From NCBI GenBank assembly GCA_030248215.1, contig JASANG010000534.1, positions 1 through 64,000 of the forward strand: 64,000 nt of DNA, given 5' to 3'. Source of the stretch: Enoplolaimus lenunculus. Its lineage: Eukaryota > Nematoda > Enoplea > Enoplida > Thoracostomopsidae. Below are positions 33,291 to 44,190 of the stretch, one piece after another; position 1 is the stretch's first letter; each line of letters begins with the position of its first letter. The notes under the pieces were generated by a model. It searched no databases, was not told the DNA's origin, and was given only the letters and a program-made list of their open reading frames with translations. Position numbers and translations under genes: made by a program.

Positions 33291-33352
33291 ATATATATAT
33301 ATAAATATATATAAATATATATAAATATATATAAATATATATAAATATATAT
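33290..33352. repeat. AT-rich microsatellite (ATATAAAT)n
   Basis: Eight-base units starting at the stop codon of DEG/ENaC copy 2 and running into an M2 fragment. Confidence 0.9.
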
Positions 33353-33537
33353 ATGAGTTGATTTTAACTCAGAATGAGTTGAATCACTCAGTCTGAGTTA
33401 ATCAACTTACCCAGAGTCAACTCAAACCAGAGTATGAATCAACTTAACTCAGAGTGAGTAAATGTTTACTGATATTAATTCAGAAATTACTAACTCGCTA
33501 GATGAATTTATTAATCAACTCATTAAAATTTACAGTC
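33353..33537. mobile_element. M2 MITE with left end replaced by a microsatellite
   Basis: GAGTTGATTTTAACTCAGAA to TTAAAATTTACAGT. Confidence 0.78.
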
Positions 33538-33745
33538 ACTCAAAATAATATTTCTGATATTTAAGAAAAAATTTCTTACATTTGAGAAATATGATTAGCA
33601 AGGTGCACTTGAAAAGTATTTCTGTTATAACAGAAATGTTTTCAAAAACCGTTTTGAAATAAAGTCTGAAAATAAACGTTTTCCAGTTATTTTAAGAAAA
33701 ATTGTCTTAAATACCAGCAAAACTTTAGAATGGAATTTTTGCAGT
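33536..33745. mobile_element. repeat I (CTCAAAATAATATTTCTGA), plus orientation
   Basis: Contains TTTCTGTTATAACAGAAAT and a long stretch that reappears inverted at 40,955-41,202. Confidence 0.7.
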
Positions 33746-34000
33746 ACTTCCGGTTGAACTCTGATATATAATGCAATTAGCTTTTGACAACGCTATACTT
33801 GAATAAAAAGGGCGAAACGTTTGGGATTATTTATTACTGATAGAAACGCACTGTTCTCGTGGTGCCGGACTTCAGCTGTGTAGGCTTAAGTTTTATGTAC
33901 ATTACGTTTTAGCTCAGGCTTAGCTTTAGGTTTAGATTTATCTTTGCGCGGAGACTTGGGCATATAAATATGCTTTAGGCTTCTGTAACCTTGCTAAAGG

Positions 34001-34185
34001 GGCCCATGTATAGAACAGGGCCGGATAGTTTTCCGGAGGAACTATAATAGAGTCAGTTTAAGCTTTAGGCTATGTTTTTGCTTAGGCTTAGGCTTAGGCT
34101 TAGGAATAGGCTCATCCATACGCTTAGGCTTAGGCTTAGGAATATGCTTTATACTACTGTTCCGGCCCTGTTCTATACATGGGCT
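34001..34185 (+). mobile_element. M1 TTAGGC MITE
   Basis: GGCCCATGTATAGAACAGGG to TTCTATACATGGGC; flanks TGCTAAAG and TGCTAAAA. Confidence 0.88.
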
Positions 34186-34269
34186 GCTAAAAGTATCACT
34201 ATAGTCGCATGGGTGCACCAGCTCATTTAAATACTGGAGGACATGAATTAGGATGCAAAATATAATAGC

Positions 34270-34590
34270 AAGAGTGGATGATTTTCACAAGAGTGTGCAA
34301 CTGGGTACATTCTGTACACAAAACAATGTACGCAGCGCACGCTGCGTTCTTGGCGTACCTCCCCCCTTATATTTGGGGGGTCATTGAACCAATATTTTGA
34401 ATTTTAGCTTAAGTCGTTCCGATTATGTTTTAACTCCAACCTTTACTATGTAGATTAAGTGGTGCCTGCCCCCCCCCCAAATCAGGGGGGGTCGAGCAAA
34501 AATGCAACGCGCTCTGGTACACTTTGTGTCATGCATTACCGCGTCAGTTGCACACTCTTCTGTTGGTGGACATCATCCACTCTTGATTTT
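34270..34590. mobile_element. foldback element with about 80-bp inverted arms
   Basis: AGAGTGGATGATTTTCACA and AGAGTGTGCAACTGG on the left are mirrored by CAGTTGCACACTCTTC and GACATCATCCACTCTTG on the right. C and G runs sit between the arms. No coding content. Confidence 0.7.
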
Positions 34591-34748
34591 AGTAAAAGAA
34601 ACCTCGCAAGTGAAGCGAACGAGAAGCCAGGCGCAATTTTATTAATAAAAATCCAATTCTATTGCATTTACAACATTTTCTGACTTTAAAAGAACGGGGC
34701 GCCGCCCTCTCTGCCCTCTCCGGCTGCTACGCCCCTGTATTCGATGAA

Positions 34749-34941
34749 CGGTCCATGTTTACTTTAAGGGACGTCCAGGTTTCTGGTGGGTCCATAAAAG
34801 AGTAGGCTTAGATACTAGATTACATTTTTTTGCTTAGGCTTAGGCTTAGGCTTAGGAATACATTTTTGCAACGCTTAGGCTTAAACTTAGGCTTAAGATA
34901 CGCTTAATCTACTGTTATACGCCCGTTAAAGTAACATTGGC
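34749..34941 (+). mobile_element. M1b subfamily MITE
   Basis: GGTCCATGTTTACTTTAAGG to TTAAAGTAACATTGGCC; TTAGGC tract inside. The ends differ from M1 in having ACTTTAAAGGGC in place of AAGATCAGGGGC. Other M1b copies: about 35,890-36,077, 42,256-42,410 and 51,645-51,780. Confidence 0.82.
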
Positions 34942-34959
34942 CGGACGAACTACAAGCGG

Positions 34960-35330
34960 AGCGTAAAAATTTAAGCTTAAAGCTAAGTCAAATCAGCCGA
35001 ATTTACGGTCAAGTAGACTTAATCAACGTTACACTATATTTTTAGCTTAGGCTAAGGCTTAGGTTTAGACTTGCCTATGCTCTGAGGCTTTGAAATAAGA
35101 ATATGCGTAGGCTACGTTTACTCGTTTAGGCTACGTTTACTCGTTTAAAATCCAATGCTGTTCAACCGCTTTCCGCCCCTGGCTCAGACTTAGGCTTTGA
35201 CTTTAGGCTTAGGTTTCGAAAGATTCATCGCAACTAAGTTTAAGCGATAGCCAGTACTCGAGTCTAAGCCTGAACATAAGCCTAAGCCTTAATCTTAAAC
35301 GTGGCTTGACGTGGACAAGAGTTATATTCG
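34960..35330. repeat. cluster of degraded TTAGGC-type fragments
   Basis: Both orientations of TTAGGC-like hexamers, a direct repeat of TAGGCTACGTTTACTCGTTT near 35,110-35,145, and no clear ends. Confidence 0.5.
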
Positions 35331-35602
35331 ACATTTTGCTGTTTGCCCTGTTCAAATTTACGGTGCCCAGTATCGGAACACATCAGATTGAAGCTTAACC
35401 TTTCCTAATTCAAATTTCAATTTGGAAAAGTTTTTTTATTTCAATTCTCTAATTCTCTGAATCATCAAAAGTGACTAAATTTGAAATCTTCAAAATACAA
35501 CAAAAATTACTAAACGTTCCGATAAACATACTTTATTTTACCCAATTATTTTTGCTTATTTGTTCGCGCAGTCGCGTATATGTAGCAAATGTTTGCCACT
35601 GC

Positions 35603-35792
35603 GGCCCATGTATAGAACAGGGCCGGATCGTTTTCCGGAGGGGCCATAATAGACTCAGTTTAAGCTTTAGAATAATTTTTTGTTTAGGATTAGGCTTAAG
35701 CTTAGGAATAGGCTCATCCATACGCTTAGGCTTAGGCTTAGGCTTTGGAATATGCTTATACTACTGTTCCAGCTCTGTTCTATACATGGGCC
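35603..35792 (+). mobile_element. M1 TTAGGC MITE with perfect 8-bp target duplication
   Basis: GGCCCATGTATAGAACAGGG to CTGTTCTATACATGGGCC, with GCCACTGC directly repeated on both sides. Confidence 0.95.
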
Positions 35793-35889
35793 GCCACTGC
35801 AAATAAGCTTAAACCTAAACCGAAGCCTAAAAGTAAAACTCTTGCAGCGACACATTTCCGACTATCCTAACCAGGTTCCATATTAATAC

Positions 35890-36077
35890 GTTTAGGGCTG
35901 TAAACGTTTTCTGGTAAAATTGCGAAAAACTAGGCTTATGTTGTAGACTACATTTTTTGCTTAGGCTTCGACTTAGAGTTAGGCTTAGACTTACACGTTT
36001 TGAAGCGATTAGGTTAGGTTGAAGCTTAGGAACATGTTCAATCTACTGTTACGGACTCAAAAGTAACATTGGCCCTA
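35890..36077 (+). mobile_element. M1b copy
   Basis: TTTTCTGGTAAAATTGCG, TTAGGC-like tract, then CAAAAGTAACATTGGCCC. Confidence 0.65.
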
Positions 36078-36189
36078 ATCAGTATCTGGTTTATGGTTGT
36101 CCAGATTATACGATTTTCGCTGTAATGGCACTGTTATATTTGCCCGTATTCTCTTCTATGTGCACCGTCTAGCGTCAATTTAGCAGTCC

Positions 36190-36330
36190 TGTAGCCAGCT
36201 CACCTTGCTAGAAAGATGGAGGTTGAAGCTTTTTCAGGAGAAGCACACAAAGGTTTCGTTGACTTACAAGCAAAGTTGAAAATTTTTTACGGGGCTAAAA
36301 TGTTTCCAGGGACTGCTGAGCCTCGCTGCC
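36190..36330. repeat. dispersed repeat L copy
   Basis: GTAGCCAGCTCACCTTGCTA and TTTCGTTGACTTACAAGCAA. It produces a spurious short open frame at 36,216-36,425. Confidence 0.6.
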
Positions 36331-36492
36331 CTTCTTCCTTGTCTATGGACCCACAGTTTTGTATCAAGTTTTCAAGAACGCGAGTGGCAGCACCGGCGCG
36401 CATCTCGATGTTTTCGAAAGAGTAGTGCTAATTAAAGACGTAAACGCAAGAAAAATACCCTTTTTAGCAGGTTTTAAGCTTCAAAACCCACT

Positions 36493-36706
36493 GCACTGCG
36501 AAAAATGGTGAGTCTCGATGAGTCTCTCCGAAACAGGTTCTACGGCGCTACACCAACTGATTCAAAGTCGACTCCATCAGAGTCAAACGTGCGACTTACT
36601 GAGTCGAATTTAATAACTCTGGCTGAGTCGAATCTGACTCAGTTTGTGTAGTCCCGTAGAGCCTATTTCTGAGAGAGTCAATTTGACTTACCATTTTTTG
36701 CAGTGT
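36493..36706. mobile_element. M3 palindromic MITE
   Basis: CACTGCGAAAAATGGTGAGT to CCATTTTTTGCAGTG. Confidence 0.85.
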
Positions 36707-36978
36707 GCAAGCTATGTGACGCCAAGTTATACTACAATCGAAGGAAAAAGTTCATTTACCATTATTAATGAGTTGCAAGTTAGATGTTTTCCGGTGAGAG
36801 AGCATACTTTTTACGGTCCAAAATGAAAATCATTTTAAAATGCGTTTATAGCAAATTTTTCGATATTTTGAGAGTTAAAAATTGTACGGAAAGAGCAAAA
36901 TTTTAAAATTTTTGATCAAAAACACACCATATTTTTATCGAATTTGACTAGAAAACACACACATTTTGAACTGGGGGT

Positions 36979-37232
36979 ACACTGTAAATTTCAGTGAATT
37001 GATTAATTTACTCTCAGAATGAGTTGAATCCATTCTGAGGTCTGAGTCCTGAATTAAAGTCATTCAGAACTCAGAATTTTGAATTGATTAAACTCATTCT
37101 AAAGTTATAATTAATCAACTCACTCAGAATTCAGTCAGCTCAGAGTGAGTTAATGTTTACTGTTTTATTAACCCAGAAATAACCAGAAATAACCAGTTCT
37201 CCCTAGAGTTGATTAATCGACTCATCGGAATT
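36979..37232. mobile_element. M2 MITE
   Basis: TA then CACTGTAAATTTCAGTGAAT; the right end is GACTCATCGGAATTTTC. Confidence 0.82.
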
Positions 37233-37344
37233 TTCTCATATCCTTTTTATTCAATACTGTTATTAATATATACTTTAGTCAAAAAGTTGTTGACAAAGTA
37301 CGGATCGCAGTCAATTTTTACATATTCATATTGCGAAATCGGTG

Positions 37345-37731
37345 TTAATCAGGTTATAACCGGACGTCCGCCTCTATTTCCGGCGCGAAATCAACGTCCG
37401 GCTCTGTCAGAATTTGTTCCGGGGGTTTCGGCAGTTCCGGTAGCGAAATTTTGTATAATTTGTCAAAATGTATCGGTTTTGGTCAGTTGCGTTTCGTTTT
37501 CACTTCTGGGGCAATTTTGTAAGGAAAAAAATTACCAGAATTTCGTAAAATAATAAGCATAAAACCGACAGATTTGTCTACACCATCCAGCTTCACTTCC
37601 GGCTCCGGAAAGATTTATTGACCTCCGGCTTCCGGCTCTGGTATTTTTCACCTCCGGCTTCCGGCTCTGGTATTTTTCACCTCCGGCTTCCGGCTCTGGT
37701 ATTTTTCACCTCCGGTTGCACCGTGGTGTTA
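37345..37731. mobile_element. hAT-like repeat with CCGGTTGCACCGTGG end
   Basis: CGGCTTCCGGCTCTGGTATT and related words. Relatives lie at about 41,430-41,935 and, as a tiny complete version, 63,066-63,155. Confidence 0.55.
37620..37715. repeat. three tandem 30-bp units
   Basis: CACCTCCGGCTTCCGGCTCT plus GGTATTTTT, three nearly identical units. Confidence 0.9.
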
Positions 37732-37794
37732 ATGTAACCAAAGTTTACAACACAGCGCAGCGTTCAAACTGTACTGGTTGATATATAACTTCTA

Positions 37795-37868
37795 ATTTCC
37801 AGTTTGGATTTGAACCTGGGACGCTCGAATCGAAGACGACCACCAGGAGGCGTAGACCATTCCTATTA
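37795..37868 (-). repeat. tRNA-like (SINE-type) sequence
   Basis: On the minus strand ATGGTCTACGCCTCCTGG is followed by GGTTCAAATCC, a good B box. Its A box is weak and no stem set fits a working tRNA. Confidence 0.4.
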
Positions 37869-38022
37869 AACTTAATGAAGTCCACATTCAAGTCAGAGAG
37901 GGTTATCGCGATAGTAAAAGATTGTGTATGTGGGTATATGTAACTTGTAAATGTGCAGTGTGTGCAATGTTAAGACACATACATACTCGTGCACATATAG
38001 CACCGGAGAAAATTATGATATC

Positions 38023-38095
38023 GGTCGCGTGATGTAATGGGTAGCGCGCTTGACTCGCGAGCGAGAGGTCCGAGGTTCGATTCCAGGCGTGGTCA
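38023..38095 (+). pseudogene. tRNA-like 73-nt sequence, probably a tRNA pseudogene or SINE head
   Basis: Length 73. The acceptor stem pairs 7 of 7 if three G-U pairs are allowed (GGTCGCG with CGTGGTC), the anticodon stem pairs 4 of 5 with loop CTCGCGA (anticodon CGC), and the B box is GGTTCGATTCC. The D stem has one mismatch and two G-U pairs, and the T stem has two mismatches, so function is doubtful. Confidence 0.5.
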
Positions 38096-38390
38096 TATGT
38101 TTCGGAGAAATTTAGGGGAAGCCATATATATTCGCAGTACTTTGAGGAAAGGGGTCGTCCCGATTGTGCAGTTCTGACAGTGTACTGCGCACATTCGCGT
38201 AATAATTATTAACCAATGTGTATCGTAAACAGGGCCTCATTAAACGGTGCGACGGCCTTGAACCACAAAGGACCAAGGCGGATCACATCGGGCCTCTATG
38301 GAGTGGAATTTATGGAAGGTCTCGGTAACTAAAGCGGGTAGAATCTCGTGGCATTGCCAACACACCATACAAAACTGTACCTGTGACTTA

Positions 38391-38400
38391 TAGAATTTCA
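38391..38400 (+). promoter_or_regulatory. splice-acceptor-like TTTCAG before the chitin-binding gene
   Basis: TAGAATTTCAG lies 24 bp before ATG 38,425 and after the in-frame upstream ATG 38,383. It favours 38,425 as the true start and could be a trans-splice site. Confidence 0.45.
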
Positions 38401-38424
38401 GTTTCTCAAAACAATAGTATAATA

Positions 38425-41400
38425 ATGAATAAATATTTCTATATTGCAAGCTTGCTTTCGCTCATAAATTCCGGTTGCGGTACAGGCGGTGGAGTCGCGT
38501 TCTCGCCAGGTTTCTGCGATCACCGACCGGACCGGAACTATGCGCTGGGGACGTGTGAAAAAGTTTACTTGGTATGCCTTGATCGTAAATTATCAATTGC
38601 TACTTGTGAAGGAGGCACTATATTTCGGCATGATAACTGTCTTCTGCGACAACGTGCTGGATGTTCTGATACTGGATTTTGCGGGTAACTGTACCGGCGG
38701 AATGCCTACAATGTAAAAAAATTGGGAGTCAAATTGACTCTCTCGGAACCAGCCTTTTGCTGACTACACAAACTGAGTCAAAATTCGACTCCGCCAGAGT
38801 CAACTGTGAATCGAATTTGACTCTGGCGGAATCAAATTTGACTCAATTTGTGTAGTCAGGAAAAGCCTGTTCCGAGAGAGTAAATTTGACTCCCCATTTT
38901 TTACAGTGTATGTACACTGTAAAAATTCCAATGAGTGAACTAATCAACTCAAATAACGAGTTAGTTACTTCTGAATTAATATTTGTAAACATTAACTCAA
39001 AGTGAGTTGAGTTGATTCTCACTCTGAGTTGAGTTAATTAATTAACTCAGAATGAAACGAAATCAACTCAAAATTCCGAGTTCTGATAGTCCTAACTCAA
39101 TCTGAGCGATTCAACTCATTCTGAGTTAAAATCAACTCGCTGAAATTTAGAGTGTATAGACCAGGTCCTAAGAGGCATTTGAGAGATATAAACCAAGGTG
39201 TGAATATGTGAATAAGGCAAGACAAGCCAACGTGAAGAACAGGAGCGGAACAGTATTATTAGATAATTCCTAAGCCTAAGCCAAAGCCTAAACCGAAGCG
39301 CAAGAATGTGAGCTTTATTTTTTACACTTGGCGGATTTTCTGACTTTTTAATGGAAAACTTTTTGAGCCTAACTCGCGAACCGTTAGGGTTATCGCGAGG
39401 AAATTAACATCATTTGACTCAGCGCGCGAAATTGCGTCGAATAATGCAAAAAATTTTAAAAATTTTTTCGATTTCAAAGGGGGAGACCTTAGGACCTTAA
39501 AAATCGAATTTTTCAAAAAATTGAAATTTAGGCGTGCAATAATCAGGGGAGGTCATGAGAAGCTGAAATAAGTAAAAATTTTCAAAACTCGACCACTTTT
39601 GGGCAAACGCGGGCTGGGGGGATAACGGAAAAGACCCAAAATTAGTCTAAAGCTTAAGCTTATTCTATTGCAGTCCCACAGAAAAACGTTTCACCACTGA
39701 TCTTTACATGGGCCTCAAAGCCTAAGCAAATACCAAGAACGCACGAGTGCCTTTGATGGTTCGAAATCAACTCTTAAAATAACGGAAAGTTAAAAATTTA
39801 GTTTCGCTAAATAGAGGGGGTTTGTTGTTGACCCATGCTTCTTTGAAGGGCGTACCATTTCTCGGCAAGATTCAAAAGCTTAAACTTTAGAGACTTTTTT
39901 GGTTAGGCTATTAGGCTTCTTAGGCTTAAGAATATGCTTTATACTACTGCCACGTCTGTCAAATTAACATCGGCCAATGTATCAATGAAACTTGTATGTG
40001 ACTAATGATATGGTGACAACGCTAGCGTATACAGTTTAGTCAACATTTATCAAATTCATATGCAAATTATTACCATAATTATAATTAGGGCCTAACATTT
40101 CGTTTTATCTATGGTTCAGGTTAATTATTATCATTAGGCTTTTGGGCCAATCAAAGCATAAGTTTAAGGGTACGTTTTGACCAGTGAACCAGATAATATT
40201 GATGGTATTCATTAATGCGCTGAAAGTTGCGTTTTTGGCAATTACCAGTTAGCGATAAGTTTTCAAACAGTCGAATTCCGTTACTTCTATTTAATACTCC
40301 TCGCACGTGCTGTACAATTAATATATGTTTTTTAATATTTTAGGCTGTCCGAGAAATCAGCTCTTCGTGAACTCGGGCCGTGCCTGAACGAATACCTCCT
40401 ATGTACAGATGGCATCGCAATGATCAGTCGATGTCCGAATGCAGGCGTTTTAATCGCCGGCAAATGTACACCGCCTGATCATGCGACTGCTCATCAGTAC
40501 TGTTCAGCGCATGGCCTTAGCGGTAATGGCGGCCGCCGAATTCAGCCAGGAGTCGGACCGAGTCCACCCATAGGCTATGAATTTAGTCGACTCGCAGGCC
40601 TGCCACCTTTTTGTCATAGTCCGACCGTCGACGATTATACGGTAACAATTGCGTCCGGATGTGGAGCGCTTGTTGCTCATTGCAGCGGCCTAAATATGGT
40701 ATCGTTGCGTCAGTGTCCGCCTGACTCAATACTTGTTGGTTAGTAAAATGGCCCCAATGTTGCTCTGAGGGCCGTTCTGCTGTCCCAAGGACTCAAGGGC
40801 AACACAAAAGTAAAGGAGTGAATGTGAATCACCTCTGGTAAAACGGTGGCAGCGGAAATAAAAAGACAACAGCAAAAGCTGAGACTTAACGACAGCCGGA
40901 ACAGCAGACAGCCGAGACAGCAGGACAGCCGGGACAGGAAGACGGCGGATACACACAAAAAAGTATTTCTGAATTTATTCAGAAAAGTGTTTTCTGTGGC
41001 AAATCTGAAAAGTTTTGCTGATATTTAATACAATTTTTCTAAAAATAACTGGAAAACGTTTATTTTCAGACTTTATTTCAAAACGTTTTTGAAAATATTT
41101 CTGTTATAACAGAAATACTTTTCAAGTGCACCTTGCTAATCATATTTCTCAAATGTAAGAAATTTTTTCTTAAATATCAGAAATATTGTTTTGAGTGTAC
41201 GGCATGAAACCCGCAACAGCATAGAGAGCCGGAACAGCATTGATAGTCCGGACAGCACGACAGCGAGGACAGCCGAGACAATAGGACAACACGCCTATAC
41301 GTTTAGTCCTAAACGAAAACCTACAGCCTAAGCCTAAGGCAAACGCTAAGCCTACACCTTAGCCTGAATGTATACACAAAATTTGACATATGCATAGAGA

Positions 41401-44143
41401 TAAAAAATATATGCATACACACATACATATCAAACGGCTGGGCTGACTCCGACTCCGGCAGAAAATCGGCCTCGGGCTTCGGCTCAGGTACAATTATTGC
41501 CGGAGTTTCGGCAATTTCGGTAGTAAAATTTTACATACTTTTGCAAAATTTATCTGTTTAGCGTGTTTCGTTTTACTTTTGTCACAATTTTTAGGTAAGA
41601 ATTTTCGAAATTTCGCAGAACATTAGCGTAAATCCAATCATCTTAACTACATATTGCAGATAGTGGCTAAAATTAGCTAATTAACCATCATTTTTGCTAC
41701 CTAATTTCGCCTCACCGAAGGCTTCGACTCCGGTATTTGTCGTTGACCTCCTGCTCCGGCTCCAGTATATTTCACCTCCGGTTGCTCCTGTTAAGCAGCG
41801 GCTAAAATTATCTAATTAACCATCATTTTTACTACCTAATTTCGCCTCACCGAAGGCTTCGACTCCGGTATTATTCGTTGACCTCCTGCTCCGGCTCCAG
41901 TATATTTCACCTCCGGTTGCTACTGTGAAGCAGGAGTGTTTTGAGTACTGGCTTGGGTACGATTACACTCCTGTTTGCTGTAACGTGATAGTGAAACAGC
42001 CCTCAGCGTAACATGGGTCGTAAATATATTAATAGCAAAATATTCTGAACTGTGTGTGTGCAGCACCTATCGCCAATTAGTAAAATTTCCAAAAATGATT
42101 ACGTCTCAGGATTGGCGTTATACTTTTCCTGTACCGGACGGCCCGGCACGTCTCAAATATGGGTTACGGTATAATCGCCGTGTTCCGCCGGACGCCTTTG
42201 CGCGTTGCCGCGCGCCAGTGCGCTGTACGATAAAATTTGTTTATTAAAATTCCGGCCCATGTTACTTTAAAGGGCGTCCAAGTTTCTGGTGGGTCTATAA
42301 AAGAGTAGGTTTAGATTCTAGATTACATTTTTTGTTTAGGCTTAGGCTTAGGAACGCATTTTTGCAAACGCTTTTAGGCTTAGGCTAAAGGCTTTGCAAT
42401 CGTAATGCGCCATAGTGCGCTTTCAACAATTAAATATAACGCAACCCTAATTTAGCATGGATTTTGCAATTAAAGTCTGATATGATTAAGTGAGAAATTC
42501 GGAATACGTCTCGGTCGGAGGGGGTGAAAAAATTGGGCCAATGTAGAGAACAGCGCCGTAACACTTGGTATAAAGGCATATTCTTAAGCCGAAACCTATT
42601 AGCAAAACAATGAGTTTATACCAAAGACCAAATGTAAGCAAAAATTTAGTCTAAAGCTTTTAAGCTTGCACTATTGCAAACCCGCTGGAAAACGTTCCGC
42701 GTCTGATCGTTACATGGGCTTAAAACTTGTAACAAATAGCAATCATGTGAGAATCCCGATATGCAAAATAAATTTCAAATCGTGATCATAGCCAAGGGGT
42801 ACGGCAGTTTGGGCTGCGCGCCCCTGGAAAATTATTAGCCCCCTTTGAAAATGTTCAACATTGCTTGGAAGTCATTGAGTACCTTTATCTGCTACTACTG
42901 AAAAAATTTCAACCCCCCCAGCAAGGCGAGCTGGCTACTGACCTTTTTTAAACAAACACCAGAATTAACAAAAATCTTCATATTCGGTCTAACTTTATTA
43001 CAGAAATTTTTTGTTCTTTAACCAACCATTACAGGCGGAAGTATCGTTTGTGTCCGGCATGAGCAGTGTCTACTAACAAATCATTTACCATTTGCTGGGT
43101 TGATATCCGGTTCCGGTTTCTGTGTCGATTTAGAAGACGGCATTTATGCACCACATCCGTGCAGTGCGCTGTATACAATTTGTTACCATGAAGCTAGTTA
43201 TACGTACAAATGCACCAATGGACTTGTGGTAAACTTCGCATATATATAATATCTATATCTATATCAGAGGTGCACGCTACCTGCGGGTACCCGCGGGTAA
43301 ATGCGGGTAGGCGTAAGAAAATTTTGACGAGGGTATAGCCGCGGGTAAAGAATTTCAAAGCGCGGGTAAAAAATTGTGATTGTTTGCTTGCCTAAAATTT
43401 TCATAAAAACCTGCAAACAGCGGTTTAAAGTGCATAGCAAGTATTTCTCACAAATAAAGCAGGTTGGTAAGATTATGGTTCTGGCTGATTTACGCTCATG
43501 CAAGCGGAAATACTTTTCACATACTGTAATGACCCGAATAAGAGGGGGATAATAAGAGGTGGTCTAAATTTTGTGTTCCAATCAATAACAGTCTCAAGGA
43601 CCGAATAAAGTTGAGTTCGAAACTTTAAAGCATGCTTAAGTTTTGAAAGTACTTAACCTTGCATTATCGCTCCAGTTTTTGATGCAGTCACTACAGTACA
43701 TTTCCACAGAAATTTTTGGAGTACAGCGTATCATATAGCATTCGGAGACATTCTTTCTTTGCTGTTCGTATAGATTTTGTATTTTTCTTTGGTTTGAAAA
43801 AATATGTTCAAAAGTTTACCGGTGATAGGTTATATGTGAAATATTATCTGGAGTTTCATTTTTTACTGAATGGTTTGTTGTCTAAGTTACTATTAGTTTT
43901 TTGTAACGTAAATTGAGTGACTAACATCTATACACTGTAAAATTAGACAATTGTATTGAACACAGAAGTAAAAATAAACTCGGGTAAAGACGGGTAGTGG
44001 GTAAAGGAATTTTGCGGGGGTATAGCCGCAGGTAAAAAAATACAATTTTTGCTGGTAAAACCACAGCTCGTGTAAAAATCTTTACCCACATACACGTCTG
44101 ATATATATACATATATACATATATATACATATATATACATATA

Positions 44144-44190
<47 letters not shown>

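Larger units (their letters stand above)
33291..38424. other. intergenic stretch between DEG/ENaC copy 2 and the chitin-binding gene
   Basis: Repeats throughout, listed separately: AT microsatellite, M1 and M1b cluster at 34,000-36,080, foldback, M2, M3, hAT-like and tRNA-like sequences. Short open frames at 34,459, 35,471 and 36,216 lie inside repeats. No gene supported. Confidence 0.7.

Noticed and set aside
42056-42247. Open frame preceded by TGTGTGTGCAG, considered as an exon of the chitin-binding gene
   Set aside because: Its phase does not fit, and exon 40,344-40,738 joins directly to 43,035-43,228 in phase with the correct cysteine spacing.
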